In this document: positions 8,162-17,835 of the stretch, in pieces
How the letters are laid out: each line of letters starts with the position of its first letter
Numbering within the stretch: position 1 is the first letter of the stretch
NCBI RefSeq assembly: GCF_014763045.1
Contig: NZ_JACTAG010000001.1
Location: 186,001 to 250,000 of the forward strand
DNA: 64,000 nucleotides
Direction: 5' to 3'
Origin: Sulfitobacter aestuariivivens
GTDB lineage: Bacteria; Pseudomonadota; Alphaproteobacteria; Rhodobacterales; Rhodobacteraceae
Program-made: the position numbers and the translations under genes
The notes under the pieces: generated by a model
What the model was told of the DNA's origin: nothing
Seen by the model: only the letters and a program-made list of their open reading frames with translations
Database searches by the model: none

Positions 8162-9514
8162 ATGATCAAGCAAATGGGTGTCTCTTTCAGGGGATGGACC
8201 GCAGGGCTGATGACTGGTGTGTTGGTCCTCGGCGCTTGCGCCGAAGACCAGACATATCTGCCGGGCGAACGCGAAGACATCAGGTCCGTCTTGCAAAATC
8301 CCGATCTCGCGCTTCCCCTTGATGGGCCGACGCCGCAAAATCAGTCGCGCGCCATTGCACTCGGCGCAGCAACGAACAACGCGAGCTGGACCCACAGCAT
8401 TGGAACGGCACAATACCGCATAGCCCATCCGGCCCTTGGCAGCGTGCCGCAGTTGGCATGGTCGGCCGATATCGGAGCAGGCGACAGCCGTCGCCAGAGG
8501 ATCACGGCTGATCCCGTTGTCGCGGCGGGCCGCGTCTTTACCTTGGATGCGGATGCGCGCGTCACAGCAACATCGACCAGCGGCGCAACCTTGTGGACGC
8601 GCGATCTGACGCCAGCAAGCGACCGACAGGGCCAAAGCAGCGGCGGCGGCCTCGCGGTGGAAGGGGACACGCTTTATGTCAGCGTGGGCTACGGCGTTCT
8701 GGCGGCCCTTGATGTGGCAAGTGGAGGCGTTCGATGGGAGCAAAAGCTAGAAGCGACAGGCACTGGCACGCCCACAGTCTTCGGTGACCTGATCTATCTC
8801 ACTTCGGGCGATGACACCGGCTGGGCCGTGCGAAAATCAGATGGCCGGGTTGAGTGGCAAACCGCAGCGACGGCAAGCATCAACAATGTGCTGGGAGCCC
8901 CGGCGCCCGCGATCACATCGCAGTTTGCAATCTTTGCCTTTGGGTCTGGCGAAGTGCAAGGCGTCTTTCGGCGCGGAGGCGTCAACCGGTGGAATTCCGC
9001 TGTTGTCGGGCGCAGACCGGGGCGCGCGTCTTCCTTGATATCGGACGTGACAAGCGCGCCGGTCGTATCCGGCGATCGGGTCTATGTTGGCAACCAGTCG
9101 GGACGTCTGGCTGCGCTGTCCATCGATTCCGGTGTACGGCTTTGGACCGCGCGTGATGGGGCGATGGGCCCGGTGTGGCCGGCAGGTGGCAGTATATTTG
9201 CGATGACGGACCTGAATGAACTTGTGCGGCTCGACGCCTCAGACGGTAGTCGCATCTGGGGCGCGCGTCTGCCAAATTTTGTCAAAGACAAGCCCAAGCG
9301 TCAGTCCGAAGTCTTTGCTCACTATGGACCCGTCATTGCAGGCGGTCGGGTGATCATCGCGTCGAATGACGGGCTTTTGCGCAGTTACAGCCCGGTGGAC
9401 GGCACGTTGATCAGCAGTGTCGAGATCCCGGGCGGGGCCACCACGGCACCGGTTGTTGCGGGTGGCACGCTTTATGTGGTTTCCGCCAAGGGCCAATTGC
9501 ACGCCTATCGCTAA
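8162..9514 (+). CDS. bamB: Outer membrane assembly lipoprotein BamB-like (PQQ-repeat beta-propeller)
   Basis: The protein has 450 residues. ATG 8162 gives a lipoprotein signal (hydrophobic VLVLGAC lipobox, lipidated Cys near residue 22). An eight-bladed WD40/PQQ-type propeller follows, with repeated blades such as VAAGRVFTLDADARVTATS, VEGDTLYVSVGYGVLAALD and VVAGGTLYVVSAKGQLHAY. BamB assists BamA in inserting beta-barrel proteins into the outer membrane. An upstream in-frame GTG (8030) would overlap the preceding gene and is rejected because it would bury the signal peptide. Context between yfgM and der supports the call. Confidence 0.92.
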   Translation: MIKQMGVSFRGWTAGLMTGVLVLGACAEDQTYLPGEREDIRSVLQNPDLALPLDGPTPQNQSRAIALGAATNNASWTHSIGTAQYRIAHPALGSVPQLAWSADIGAGDSRRQRITADPVVAAGRVFTLDADARVTATSTSGATLWTRDLTPASDRQGQSSGGGLAVEGDTLYVSVGYGVLAALDVASGGVRWEQKLEATGTGTPTVFGDLIYLTSGDDTGWAVRKSDGRVEWQTAATASINNVLGAPAPAITSQFAIFAFGSGEVQGVFRRGGVNRWNSAVVGRRPGRASSLISDVTSAPVVSGDRVYVGNQSGRLAALSIDSGVRLWTARDGAMGPVWPAGGSIFAMTDLNELVRLDASDGSRIWGARLPNFVKDKPKRQSEVFAHYGPVIAGGRVIIASNDGLLRSYSPVDGTLISSVEIPGGATTAPVVAGGTLYVVSAKGQLHAYR

Positions 9515-9553
9515 TGGGCTAAAGCGCGGATCTGCCTTTGGAGCCATTGTGCC

Positions 9554-11017
9554 ATGTCCTTTACCCTCGCCATCGTGGGGCGCCCGAATGTGGGCAAGTC
9601 CACGCTGTTCAATCGCCTTGTCGGCAAACGGCTGGCGTTGGTCGATGACCAGCCCGGCGTGACGCGCGATTTGCGCGAAGGCGCCGCACGGTTGGCAGAT
9701 CTCAAATTCACAGTGATCGACACGGCCGGACTGGAAGAAGTCACTGATGACAGCCTTCAGGGCCGAATGCGGCGGCTGACCGAACGGGCGGTCGACATGG
9801 CCGATGTCTGCCTCTTCATGATTGACGCGCGTGTGGGGGTGACACCCTCTGACCTGGTCTTTGCCGATATCCTGCGTAAACGGTCGGCGCATGTGATCCT
9901 TGCGGCCAACAAGGCCGAAGGGAAGGCCGCGGACGCGGGCGTGATCGAGGCCTATTCGCTGGGGCTGGGAGAGCCTATACGCATGTCAGCCGAACATGGA
10001 GAAGGTCTTAATGACCTCTACACGTCTCTGATGCCGATCTCGGACGGTTTTGCCGAAAAGGCGATGGAAGATACGCCGGAAACGGACGTTGATCTGACAG
10101 AGGAAGACGCAGCGGAAGGTGACGTCGTTCCCCAACCCACAGACGCCAAACCTCTGCAGGTAGCCGTGGTCGGGCGGCCCAATGCGGGCAAATCCACACT
10201 GATCAATCAGATAATGGGCGAAGACCGGCTTCTCACGGGGCCAGAGGCCGGCATCACCCGGGACGCGATTTCGCTGCGGATGGACTGGAATGGCGTGCCA
10301 ATGCGCATCTTTGATACCGCCGGCATGCGCAAAAAAGCCAAGGTTCAGGAAAAACTCGAGAAGTTGTCGGTCTCTGACGGGCTGCGCGCTGTAAAGTTTG
10401 CTGAGGTCGTTGTGGTACTATTGGATGCCGAGATTCCGTTTGAGCAGCAGGATTTGCGCATCGCTGACCTGGCCGAGCGTGAAGGCCGCGCAGTGGTTGT
10501 GGCGGTGAATAAGTGGGACGTCGAAGACGACAGACAAGCCAAACTGAAGTCTCTGAAAGAGAGCTTTGAGCGGCTCTTGCCGCAACTGCGCGGCGCGCCG
10601 CTGATTACCGTTTCAGCCAAGACGGGCAGGGGGCTTGACCGTCTGCATGATGCAATCATGCGGGCCTATGACGTCTGGAACCGTCGCGTCAGCACGGCGC
10701 AGCTGAACCGTTGGCTGACGGGCATGCTGGAACAACATCCGCCACCTGCACCGCAAGGCAAGCGGATCAAGCTGCGTTACATGACGCAGGCCAAAACGCG
10801 TCCCCCCGGCTTTGTTGTGATGTGTAGCCATCCTGACAAGGTGCCTGACAGCTATAATCGCTATCTGGTCAACGGCCTGCGTCTGGACTTCGACATGCCG
10901 GGCACACCGATCCGGCTTTGGATGCGCGGTCAGAACGACGCCAACCCGTTCAAAGGACGCAAGAAAGCGCCCCCATCGAAACTGCGCAAACACACGTCCA
11001 AGCGACGTCGCGATTAG
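9554..11017 (+). CDS. der: Ribosome biogenesis GTPase Der (EngA)
   Basis: The protein has 487 residues with the hallmark tandem GTPase domains: P-loops GRPNVGKST (residue ~9) and GRPNAGKST (~200), DTAG switch motifs in each, NKAE/NKWD G4 motifs, and a C-terminal KH-like domain (from ~400) ending in basic residues ([13 protein letters not shown]). Der binds the 50S subunit during assembly. The linker between the G domains (residues ~165-195) is very acidic ([15 protein letters not shown]). Its start is 39 bases after the bamB stop, so it is probably co-transcribed. Confidence 0.97.
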   Translation: MSFTLAIVGRPNVGKSTLFNRLVGKRLALVDDQPGVTRDLREGAARLADLKFTVIDTAGLEEVTDDSLQGRMRRLTERAVDMADVCLFMIDARVGVTPSDLVFADILRKRSAHVILAANKAEGKAADAGVIEAYSLGLGEPIRMSAEHGEGLNDLYTSLMPISDGFAEKAMEDTPETDVDLTEEDAAEGDVVPQPTDAKPLQVAVVGRPNAGKSTLINQIMGEDRLLTGPEAGITRDAISLRMDWNGVPMRIFDTAGMRKKAKVQEKLEKLSVSDGLRAVKFAEVVVVLLDAEIPFEQQDLRIADLAEREGRAVVVAVNKWDVEDDRQAKLKSLKESFERLLPQLRGAPLITVSAKTGRGLDRLHDAIMRAYDVWNRRVSTAQLNRWLTGMLEQHPPPAPQGKRIKLRYMTQAKTRPPGFVVMCSHPDKVPDSYNRYLVNGLRLDFDMPGTPIRLWMRGQNDANPFKGRKKAPPSKLRKHTSKRRRD

Positions 11018-11075
11018 ATCGACGGATCCGGGCTTTTGAGAAGTTCGGACCGGTTTTGTTACAAGAGAACGGCGG

Positions 11076-11792
11076 CTACCCGGTGCGCAGGGTGCGGAGT
11101 GTCGCAAGGGCGACGATTACGGCTCCGGCCAGCGCGACATAGGCCACGTCGCGTGCGTCGGTCCAATTGGCGACAATCACGGCGATCAACGCCCAGATCA
11201 CCGCGATGCCATAGGTTGGCGTGCGCCCCAGTGCGGCCTGAACCGCCGCACCGATCAGGGCGGCGAGGGCCACAAAGATCAGTCCTGCGATGTTTTCATC
11301 CAGATACCCGTAGCCCGCGGCAAGCAGGCCCAGTGACACACAGGACGCAGCGGACAGCCAGCCTGCATAGAGCCCAACCGGGTAGGCCGCCCACGCCCGG
11401 TCCCGGACAGGCGCGACAAAAAGCGCACCGAGCGCGCTGAGCAGCATCACCCAGATCAGCACTGCCGCCCATACCGGGCTTTGTGTTGCGACCCATAACC
11501 ACGTGGACCCGACGGCCAATGAAAGGCAGAGCGGCAGGCGCATGTCGTGCCATTGCCCGTCCTGTCGCGCTTTGAACAGTCCCCAGGCCGCGCCGAGGAT
11601 CAACCATAGATAAATCGCTCCCCAGATCGCAAAGGCGTAGCCCGCGGGCTGTACGGGTGGATTATCCTGCGGCACCGGGAACTGGTTGGGATCAAACCCG
11701 TTGAAGCTGTCCACAAAGTAAGGAGAAGCGGCAAAGGCGATCGCCAGCAAAAGTGTGAGGATAGCAACCGCAGGGCGCAAGGGACCGGACAT
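11076..11792 (-). CDS. TspO-like / tryptophan-rich membrane protein
   Basis: This 238-residue integral membrane protein has about seven hydrophobic helices and several conserved Trp/Gly/Pro positions (AGYAFAIWGAIYLWLILGAA, YPVGLYAGWLSAASCVSLG). It belongs with the proteins annotated as tryptophan-rich sensory or TspO-related in Roseobacter genomes. It is longer than classic TspO (about 160 residues), so function should not be transferred. ATG 11790-11792 (MSGPLRP) follows AGGAG at 6 bases; the longer in-frame reading back to 11966 has no support. Confidence 0.75.
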   Translation of the reverse strand: MSGPLRPAVAILTLLLAIAFAASPYFVDSFNGFDPNQFPVPQDNPPVQPAGYAFAIWGAIYLWLILGAAWGLFKARQDGQWHDMRLPLCLSLAVGSTWLWVATQSPVWAAVLIWVMLLSALGALFVAPVRDRAWAAYPVGLYAGWLSAASCVSLGLLAAGYGYLDENIAGLIFVALAALIGAAVQAALGRTPTYGIAVIWALIAVIVANWTDARDVAYVALAGAVIVALATLRTLRTG

Positions 11793-12115
11793 TCGTGGCT
11801 CCTGTTGATCGTTCATGTCACACCGCATTTGGGGCGATGGCAGGAGGGTAGCGGGATCCGGCGGGGTTTCAACCGATGGGGCCGTGATCCAATTGCCGCG
11901 CCATGCGGCGCGATCGTTCTTGCGGGTGTCCGGGTCAGCCGTGAGCCCAATATCGCGGCCCGTCAAAGAGGCCGCGCAGGTTTCCCTGATTGCCGAGAAG
12001 CGCTTGAGGGCGCATTACGTCCTCATGGCGCCTTCTCAAGGGGCAGGGCGATTCTATCTGGCCTCAGGGCCTGGTGCCTGCAGCAGTCTTGACCCCGGAG
12101 CAAATCCCCGTGGTG
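11793..12115 (-). ncRNA. Structured serS-tspO spacer; possible small RNA or 5' leader
   Basis: These 323 bases between two minus-strand genes hold no convincing ORF, but they contain strong potential RNA structure. On the minus strand, CTTGAG and GGCGC (around an AA bulge) pair with GCGCC and CTCAAG about 14 bases later (near 12000-12040). A second stem, GCGGCC with GGCCGC, lies downstream near 11955-11980. A GC-rich dense hairpin series of this kind could be a small RNA, a 6S-like RNA, or the leader of the TspO-like gene. I could not match a known RNA family by eye, so the type is tentative. Confidence 0.25.
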
Positions 12116-13408
12116 TCAGATCAGCGTACCGTCCGTGCTAAGTGTTGATTTCCCACGCAGATAGGGGCCGAGCGCCTTGGGCAGCGTCACGGAGCCGTCC
12201 GCCTGCTGACCATTTTCCAATACCGCGATCAGGCAACGGCCTACGGCCAACCCCGACCCGTTCAGCGTATGCAGAAACTGCGGTTTGCCCCCATCAGCGG
12301 GCTTGAACCGCGCATTCATGCGCCGCGCCTGAAAGTCACCTGTGTTCGAAACAGAAGAGATTTCGCGGTACGTATTCTGGCCTGGCACCCAGGCTTCGAT
12401 ATCGAAGGTGCGGCGTGCCCCAAAGCCCATGTCGCCCGTGCAAAGAATGACTGTTCTGTAAGGTATTTCAAGGCGTTCCAGCAAATCTTCGGCACACCGC
12501 AGCATGCGCTTTTGTTCCGCATCGCTGTTATCGGGATGTGTGACACTGACCATCTCGACCTTCTCGAACTGGTGCTGGCGCAGCATGCCCGCGGTGTCGC
12601 GGCCAGCGGATCCGGCCTCTGATCTGAAGCAGAGGGTATGCGCGGTGTAGCGTCGCGGCAGATAGCTTTCTTCGACGACGTGACCAGCCACGATGTAGGT
12701 CAGGGGTACCTCGGACGTTGGCACCATCCACCAGCCGTTTGTTGTCTGATAGCTGTCCTCGCCGAACTTCGGCAACTTGTCCGTGCCGTACATCGCGTCA
12801 TTATTGACGAGGACAGGCGGGTTCACTTCTGTCAGGCCGTTTTCATCCACATGGGTGTCGATCATGAACTGTGCCAGCGCGCGGTGAATGCGGGCAACGG
12901 CACCCGAGAGCAGCACGAAACGGCTGCCGGACATCTTTGCGGCGGTCTCAAAGTCCATGCCATGGGCGACGCCTTTGATCTCAAAGTGTTCCTTCGGCTC
13001 GAAATCAAACGATTTGGGTTCACCCCAGCGGCTGACCTCGACGTTGTCGTTCTCATCTGCCCCATCTGGCACATCATCCGCCGGAGTGTTGGGAATGCGC
13101 GCAAGCATGTCGGTCAGTTGAGCGTCCAGCTCTTTGGCCTCGGTCTGCATCGCCGCAACTTCGGCCTTTTTCTCGCCCACCAAGGCGCGCAGGCGTTCAA
13201 ATTCAGCCTCATCCCCGCTGGCCTTGGCAGCGCCGACCTGCTTGGAGGCTTTGTTTTGCTCTGCCTGGGCCGCTTCGGCGGCTGTAATGCATGCGCGTCT
13301 GGCGGTATCCAGCTTGAGGACCTGTGATGACATTGGCGCATCCCCGCGGCGCGCCAGAGCGGCGTCAAGGTGGTCGGGATTTTCGCGGATGGCGCGGATG
13401 TCGTGCAT
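12116..13408 (-). CDS. serS: Seryl-tRNA synthetase
   Basis: This 430-residue class II aminoacyl-tRNA synthetase has the N-terminal antiparallel coiled-coil arm that binds tRNA-Ser (residues ~25-105, [20 protein letters not shown]), then motif 1 ([13 protein letters not shown]), motif 2 ([20 protein letters not shown] followed by HQFEKVEM) and motif 3 ([18 protein letters not shown]). It charges tRNA-Ser. ATG 13406-13408 ([12 protein letters not shown]) is the conserved start; an extra 55 residues of in-frame reading upstream are not part of the family. Confidence 0.97.
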   Translation of the reverse strand: MHDIRAIRENPDHLDAALARRGDAPMSSQVLKLDTARRACITAAEAAQAEQNKASKQVGAAKASGDEAEFERLRALVGEKKAEVAAMQTEAKELDAQLTDMLARIPNTPADDVPDGADENDNVEVSRWGEPKSFDFEPKEHFEIKGVAHGMDFETAAKMSGSRFVLLSGAVARIHRALAQFMIDTHVDENGLTEVNPPVLVNNDAMYGTDKLPKFGEDSYQTTNGWWMVPTSEVPLTYIVAGHVVEESYLPRRYTAHTLCFRSEAGSAGRDTAGMLRQHQFEKVEMVSVTHPDNSDAEQKRMLRCAEDLLERLEIPYRTVILCTGDMGFGARRTFDIEAWVPGQNTYREISSVSNTGDFQARRMNARFKPADGGKPQFLHTLNGSGLAVGRCLIAVLENGQQADGSVTLPKALGPYLRGKSTLSTDGTLI

Positions 13409-13604
13409 GAGAGGCATTCCTCGGCAAGAGTGAGTCGTGTGGTGGCGGTTATGCCCCAAACCTTTGAGGGAGTGTAGGGGGCGCCCAAAGGGCGAAATCG
13501 CCCCTTTGCACCTTGCGCCCCACCCCTGCCACGCATAGGTTCTGCCAAACTTTGCGGACCGGGGCCAAGGCACCCCTGAGCGCTCTCAGAAAAAGGACCC
13601 TCCC

Positions 13605-13883
13605 ATGGAAGGCATCGGCCAATTCATTCCTCTCATCCTGATCTTTGCGATCATGTATTTCCTGCTGATCCGCCCGCAGCAGAAAAAGGTGAAAGAGCAT
13701 CAGGCGATGGTTGCGGCACTGCGCCGGGGCGATCAGGTTGTCACCCAGGGCGGTGTGATCGGCAAGGTCGTCAAGGTCAAGGATGACGGCGAGGTCGAGG
13801 TCGAGATTGCTGATGGCGTCAAGGTGCGCATCGTGCAATCCACCATTGCAACGGTTGTGTCCAAGACCGAACCCGCAAAGTAA
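13605..13883 (+). CDS. yajC: Preprotein translocase subunit YajC
   Basis: The product is a 92-residue single-pass membrane protein: helix at residues ~6-24 (FIPLILIFAIMYFLLIRPQQ), the characteristic RPQQKKVKEHQ, and a cytoplasmic domain with GDQVVTQGGVIGKV. YajC associates with SecDF at the Sec translocon, and secD and secF follow directly. It is divergent from serS. Confidence 0.95.
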   Translation: MEGIGQFIPLILIFAIMYFLLIRPQQKKVKEHQAMVAALRRGDQVVTQGGVIGKVVKVKDDGEVEVEIADGVKVRIVQSTIATVVSKTEPAK

Positions 13884-13917
13884 GCGCATCCGCGCACCTT
13901 CAGCATAAGGCGGACCC

Positions 13918-15567
13918 ATGCTTCATATCGATATGTGGAAACGTATCCTGATCGTGCTCGTTTGTGCGACAGGATTGGGTCTGGCGCTGCCCAACGCGTT
14001 TTATGGACCGGTCGAGCAGCACAACGACGCCGTTGCAGCAATCGAATTGCGCGGCAGCACGGCCGAGCTGGAGGCACAAAAGGCGCTTTGGCCTGAGTGG
14101 ATGCCGTCAGGGCTGGTTAATCTTGGCCTTGATTTGCGCGGTGGCGCGCATTTGCTGGCAGAAGTCCAGGTCGAAGATGTCTACGCCAGCCGGATGGAAG
14201 CCACATGGCCCGAAGTCCGCGATGCGCTGCGCAGTCTGACACCAGTACGCCGTCAGCAATCACCGGCCGATGAATTGCGCGTTCGCCTGAATGACCCCGA
14301 AAAGATGGCCGAGGCGCTGCAGATCGTCCGCGGGCTGGCCCGTCCGGTGGTGACCCTGACCGGGGCTGGTGCGGATGACATCGACGTCTCGGGCGCCGAA
14401 GGTGTGATCACCGTCACCCTGTCAGATGCTGAGCGGATGTCCACGGACGAGCGCACAATGCAGCAATCGCTGGAGATCATTCGCCGCCGGATCGACGAGG
14501 TTGGCACGCGGGAGCCGACAATTCAGCGGCAGGGCGCTGAGCGTATTCTCATTCAGGTCCCGGGCATCGGATCGGCGGCAGAACTGAAAGACATTATTGG
14601 CACCACGGCCCAGCTGACTTTCAATCCGGTTATCAGCCGGGGAGCGGATGAAAATGCGAACCCCGGTATTGGCAATATGCTGGTGCCGTCGCTCGACGAA
14701 CCGGGCGCATTCTATACGATTGAAGCCGCCCCTGTGGTTACGGGTGAGGAACTGGTCGATGCGCAGCCCAGTTTTGACCAGAATGGCAACCCGGCGGTGA
14801 ACTTCAGATTCAACACCACGGGCGCCCGTAAGTTCGGCGATTACACGGCTGAAAATATTGGTGCGCCCTTTGCCATTGTGCTGGATGACGAGGTCATCAG
14901 CGCGCCGACGATTCAAAGCCATATTCCCGGCGGTTCGGGGATCATCACGGGCAATTTCACGGTTGAGGAAAGCACCAATCTGGCGGTGCTGCTCCGCGCA
15001 GGTGCCTTGCCTGCAGGGCTGACGTTTGTCGAAGAACGGACCGTTGGTCCGGAACTAGGCCAAGACAGCATCGATGCCGGCAAGGTGGCCACATTGGTGG
15101 CGTTCGTCGCAGTCCTTTTCTTTATGTTCGCCAGCTATGGCCTTTTCGGGATCTTCGCCAATGTCGCGTTGATTATCAACGTCGGCTTGATCTTTGGCTT
15201 GCTCAGTCTCATTGGGGCCACGCTCACGCTTCCCGGTATTGCAGGCATTGTTCTGACCGTGGGTATGGCGGTGGATGCCAACGTGCTGATTTTCGAACGT
15301 ATCCGAGAAGAGCTCAAGACGGCCAAGGGGCCTGCGCGCGCGATTGAGCTGGGTTATGAAAAAGCGCTCAGCGCCATTCTGGACGCCAATATCACCACCT
15401 TCATCACCGCCGTGATCCTTTTCGCCATGGGCTCCGGTCCGGTGCGTGGCTTTGCGATCACGCTGGGGCTGGGCATCCTCACATCCGTTTTCACCGCGAT
15501 CTTTGTCACCCGTTTGTTCGTGGTGATCTGGTTCGAACGCCGTCGCCCCAAAACGATCGAGGTCTGA
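13918..15567 (+). CDS. secD: Protein translocase subunit SecD
   Basis: This 549-residue RND-superfamily subunit has one N-terminal helix, a large periplasmic region (DLRGGAHLLAEV near residue 80; a second domain around IRRRIDEVGTREP), and five C-terminal helices with the conserved TVGMAVDANVLIFERIREEL segment. It uses the proton gradient to help pull exported proteins across the membrane. The chosen ATG (13918) has AAGG 7 bases upstream; an internal ATG at 13933 is the alternative. It sits 4 bases ahead of secF. Confidence 0.97.
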   Translation: MLHIDMWKRILIVLVCATGLGLALPNAFYGPVEQHNDAVAAIELRGSTAELEAQKALWPEWMPSGLVNLGLDLRGGAHLLAEVQVEDVYASRMEATWPEVRDALRSLTPVRRQQSPADELRVRLNDPEKMAEALQIVRGLARPVVTLTGAGADDIDVSGAEGVITVTLSDAERMSTDERTMQQSLEIIRRRIDEVGTREPTIQRQGAERILIQVPGIGSAAELKDIIGTTAQLTFNPVISRGADENANPGIGNMLVPSLDEPGAFYTIEAAPVVTGEELVDAQPSFDQNGNPAVNFRFNTTGARKFGDYTAENIGAPFAIVLDDEVISAPTIQSHIPGGSGIITGNFTVEESTNLAVLLRAGALPAGLTFVEERTVGPELGQDSIDAGKVATLVAFVAVLFFMFASYGLFGIFANVALIINVGLIFGLLSLIGATLTLPGIAGIVLTVGMAVDANVLIFERIREELKTAKGPARAIELGYEKALSAILDANITTFITAVILFAMGSGPVRGFAITLGLGILTSVFTAIFVTRLFVVIWFERRRPKTIEV

Positions 15568-15571
15568 GCAT

Positions 15572-16540
15572 ATGCGTCTACGTCTGGTTAAGCAGGATAC
15601 GAGCTTTGATTTCTTCAGCCGCTGGAAGATGTGGCTGGGCATCTCTGGCATTCTTATGGTGATCGCATTTGTCAGCTTCATGCTGCAGGGGTTGAACTTT
15701 GGCATCGATTTTCGCGGCGGCACTACGATCCGCACAGAAAGCCCGGTCGTCGTGGACGTGGCGGGGTACCGCGAGGCGCTGGCGCCGCTGGAGCTTGGTG
15801 ACATTTCGATCACGGAGGTCTTTGACCCCAATTTTAGGGATGATCAGAATGTCGCGATGATCCGGATTCAGGCGCAGGAAGGGCAAGAGGCGGTGACCTC
15901 GGAAACCACCAAGGCCATCGAAGCAGCCATGAAAGGTTACGAGCCGGGGATCAAGTTCACTTCTGTTGAATCCGTCGGTCCCAAGGTGTCAGGCGAATTG
16001 ATACAGACTGCTGTGATTGCGGTGGTTCTCGCCATCGGGGCGGTGCTGATCTACATCTGGTTGCGGTTTGAATGGCAGTTTGCAGCAGGCGCGGTGCTGG
16101 CACTGGTGCATGACGTGTTGCTGACCATCGGGATATTCTCGGAACTGCAGATCAAGTTCGATCTGGCGATTATCGCAGCACTTCTGACCATCGTTGGCTA
16201 TTCGCTGAATGACACCGTCGTCGTCTTTGACCGGGTGCGCGAGAACCTGCGCAAGTACAAGAAACGGCCGCTGAACGAAGTGCTCAATATCTCGATTAAC
16301 GAAACGCTGAGCCGGACGTTTATGACTTCGGTCACGACCTTGTTGGCGCTTATTGCACTGTTCGTTCTGGGCGGTGATGTGATCCGGGGGTTCGTCTTCG
16401 CGATGATCTGGGGCGTGATCGTGGGGACGTATTCATCGATCTTCGTGGCCAGCGCCATTCTGCTTTACCTCGGGGTCAAACGGGACTGGTCCAAACCCGA
16501 CGCCAATGCGGGTAATCAATACGCAAACATCGATGCCTGA
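15572..16540 (+). CDS. secF: Protein translocase subunit SecF
   Basis: The 322-residue partner of SecD has an N-terminal helix, a short periplasmic domain (GLNFGIDFRGGTTIRTE), then five helices with VGYSLNDTVVVFDRVRENLR and NETLSRTFMTSVTT. It forms the SecDF complex. Its TGA lies inside ATGCCTGA, so the next gene starts within its last codons. Confidence 0.97.
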   Translation: MRLRLVKQDTSFDFFSRWKMWLGISGILMVIAFVSFMLQGLNFGIDFRGGTTIRTESPVVVDVAGYREALAPLELGDISITEVFDPNFRDDQNVAMIRIQAQEGQEAVTSETTKAIEAAMKGYEPGIKFTSVESVGPKVSGELIQTAVIAVVLAIGAVLIYIWLRFEWQFAAGAVLALVHDVLLTIGIFSELQIKFDLAIIAALLTIVGYSLNDTVVVFDRVRENLRKYKKRPLNEVLNISINETLSRTFMTSVTTLLALIALFVLGGDVIRGFVFAMIWGVIVGTYSSIFVASAILLYLGVKRDWSKPDANAGNQYANIDA

Positions 16541-17288
16541 TATCATCCTTGAGGCCTTCGCGATCGAGGGTCTGGGATGGCTGGTACTGGCGGTAATTGC
16601 CGCAGGCCTTGTCCGCGGATTTTCCGGATTTGGGTCGGCCATGATTATCATGCCGGTCGCCTCGTCCGTTCTGAGCCCGGTGGAAGCGGTCATCTTTCTG
16701 GTCGCGACCGAACTCTTGGGTCCGCTGCCCAACCTGCGTGGTGCGTTGCGCGAAGGTGAGGTGCGTGATGTGGGGCTTTTGATGCTGGGGGTGGTGATCG
16801 CGCTGCCGTTCGGGCTTTGGTACCTTTCAAGTGTTGATCCGGTCATTTTCGGCTGGATGGTGTCGTGTTGCGTGATCGGGCTGTTGGTGCTTGTGATGAT
16901 GGGGTGGCGCTTCAAGGGGGAGTTGACCCGGGCGATGACCGTGGGCGCGGGCGCTGTCGGCGGATTCATGATGGGCATTGCAGGCATACCGGGGCCGCCG
17001 GTGATCATGCTTTATATGGCCAGCAAACTGCCCGTGTCGGTCATCCGGGCGAATTTCCTGCTTTATCTTGTCGCGATTGACCTCCTGCTTTTTCCATTGT
17101 TGTGGTTGGCGGACATGCTGGTCTGGAAGATCGTGGTGCTGGGCCTGCTGATTGGCGTGCCCAACCTGATTGCGAATTATGTCGGTGCTTTGTTGTTCAA
17201 ACCGGGCGCTGAGAAAGTTTTTCGCGCCGTGGCCTACAGTGTTATCGCCGCATCCGCTATCATCGGTCTGCCGGTCTGGAAGGGATAA
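16533..17288 (+). CDS. TauE/SafE-family permease (putative sulfite/organosulfonate exporter)
   Basis: This 251-residue integral membrane protein has about eight helices and two related halves (VLAVIAAGLVRGFSGFGSAM and AVGGFMMGIAGIPGPPVIML), the family signature. TauE/SafE members export sulfite, sulfoacetate or related anions; the substrate here is unknown. I take ATG 16533, which overlaps the secF stop, rather than 16506, which would overlap secF by 35 bases. It looks coupled to the sec genes. Confidence 0.8.
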   Translation: MPDIILEAFAIEGLGWLVLAVIAAGLVRGFSGFGSAMIIMPVASSVLSPVEAVIFLVATELLGPLPNLRGALREGEVRDVGLLMLGVVIALPFGLWYLSSVDPVIFGWMVSCCVIGLLVLVMMGWRFKGELTRAMTVGAGAVGGFMMGIAGIPGPPVIMLYMASKLPVSVIRANFLLYLVAIDLLLFPLLWLADMLVWKIVVLGLLIGVPNLIANYVGALLFKPGAEKVFRAVAYSVIAASAIIGLPVWKG

Positions 17289-17291
17289 GCC

Positions 17292-17645
17292 ATGCGCCTT
17301 AATGAGATTGTCTTTACCGATGCAAGTCCGATCGAAAGCTACGGGCCGGGGTTCTTTCGTGTGGGCGGCGCGGTGATCGAGGGTCCCATGATCACAAGCC
17401 CTAACGGGACGCAGCCCTGGGCGGGCTATGAGGACACCGAAAGCCTGCTGGCGCTTGCAGGCAAGGTGGATGTGATCTTCTTGGGCACCGGTGCAGATGT
17501 CGCGCACCTGCCAGATGTACTGCAATCGCAGTTGGATGACGCAGGCGTCGGGGTTGAAGCGATGGCCTCACCGGCGGCCTGCCGCACTTACAATATCCTG
17601 CTGAGCGAAGGCCGACGGATTGCGCTTGCCGCACTGCCGGTATGA
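17292..17645 (+). CDS. Mth938-like domain protein
   Basis: This 117-residue protein of the Mth938/NDUFAF3-like family (DUF498/DUF598) shows the pattern ESYGPGFFRVGG, EGPMITSP, then VDVIFLGTGADVAHLPD and a C-terminal ACRTYNILLSEGRRIALAAL. The mitochondrial homologue NDUFAF3 helps assemble respiratory complex I. The role of the bacterial protein is not settled. It follows the TauE gene by 3 bases and precedes the ccm genes. Confidence 0.88.
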   Translation: MRLNEIVFTDASPIESYGPGFFRVGGAVIEGPMITSPNGTQPWAGYEDTESLLALAGKVDVIFLGTGADVAHLPDVLQSQLDDAGVGVEAMASPAACRTYNILLSEGRRIALAALPV

Positions 17646-17678
17646 GCGGTCACTCTCTGCGCCAAGGAGAAATCAAGG

Positions 17679-17738
17679 ATGAGTTTAAGAGAAAGATGAA
17701 GGAAAACGGTGCGTGCTTCATCTTTCCAATAAACTCAT
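17679..17738. repeat. Long perfect-stem inverted repeat between the Mth938-like gene and ccmA
   Basis: Arms ATGAGTTTA (17679-17687) and TAAACTCAT (17730-17738) pair perfectly. Inside them GAAAGATGAAG (17691-17701) and CTTCATCTTTC (17716-17726) pair perfectly. A 3x3 internal loop separates the two stems and the apical loop has 14 bases. The 20 paired bases are AT-rich, unlike the surrounding DNA. A T-run follows directly on the plus strand (17738-17741), so it could end transcription of the upstream operon, but the stem is far longer than a normal terminator. Confidence 0.6.
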
Positions 17739-17835
17739 TTTGACAGAGCAGACCGGGTCGAAACCTTCGTTATGGAGGTGTGCTGTGGGCCAAAGATGCT
17801 TTTGCCCGCCCTATCAATAGGCTACGGCTGACGGT

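Noticed and set aside
7805-8743. A 312-codon minus-strand frame opposite bamB
   Set aside because: It overlaps two well-supported genes and has no recognisable motif.
9239-9892. A 217-codon minus-strand frame across the bamB-der junction
   Set aside because: It runs antisense to both conserved genes and has shadow-like composition.
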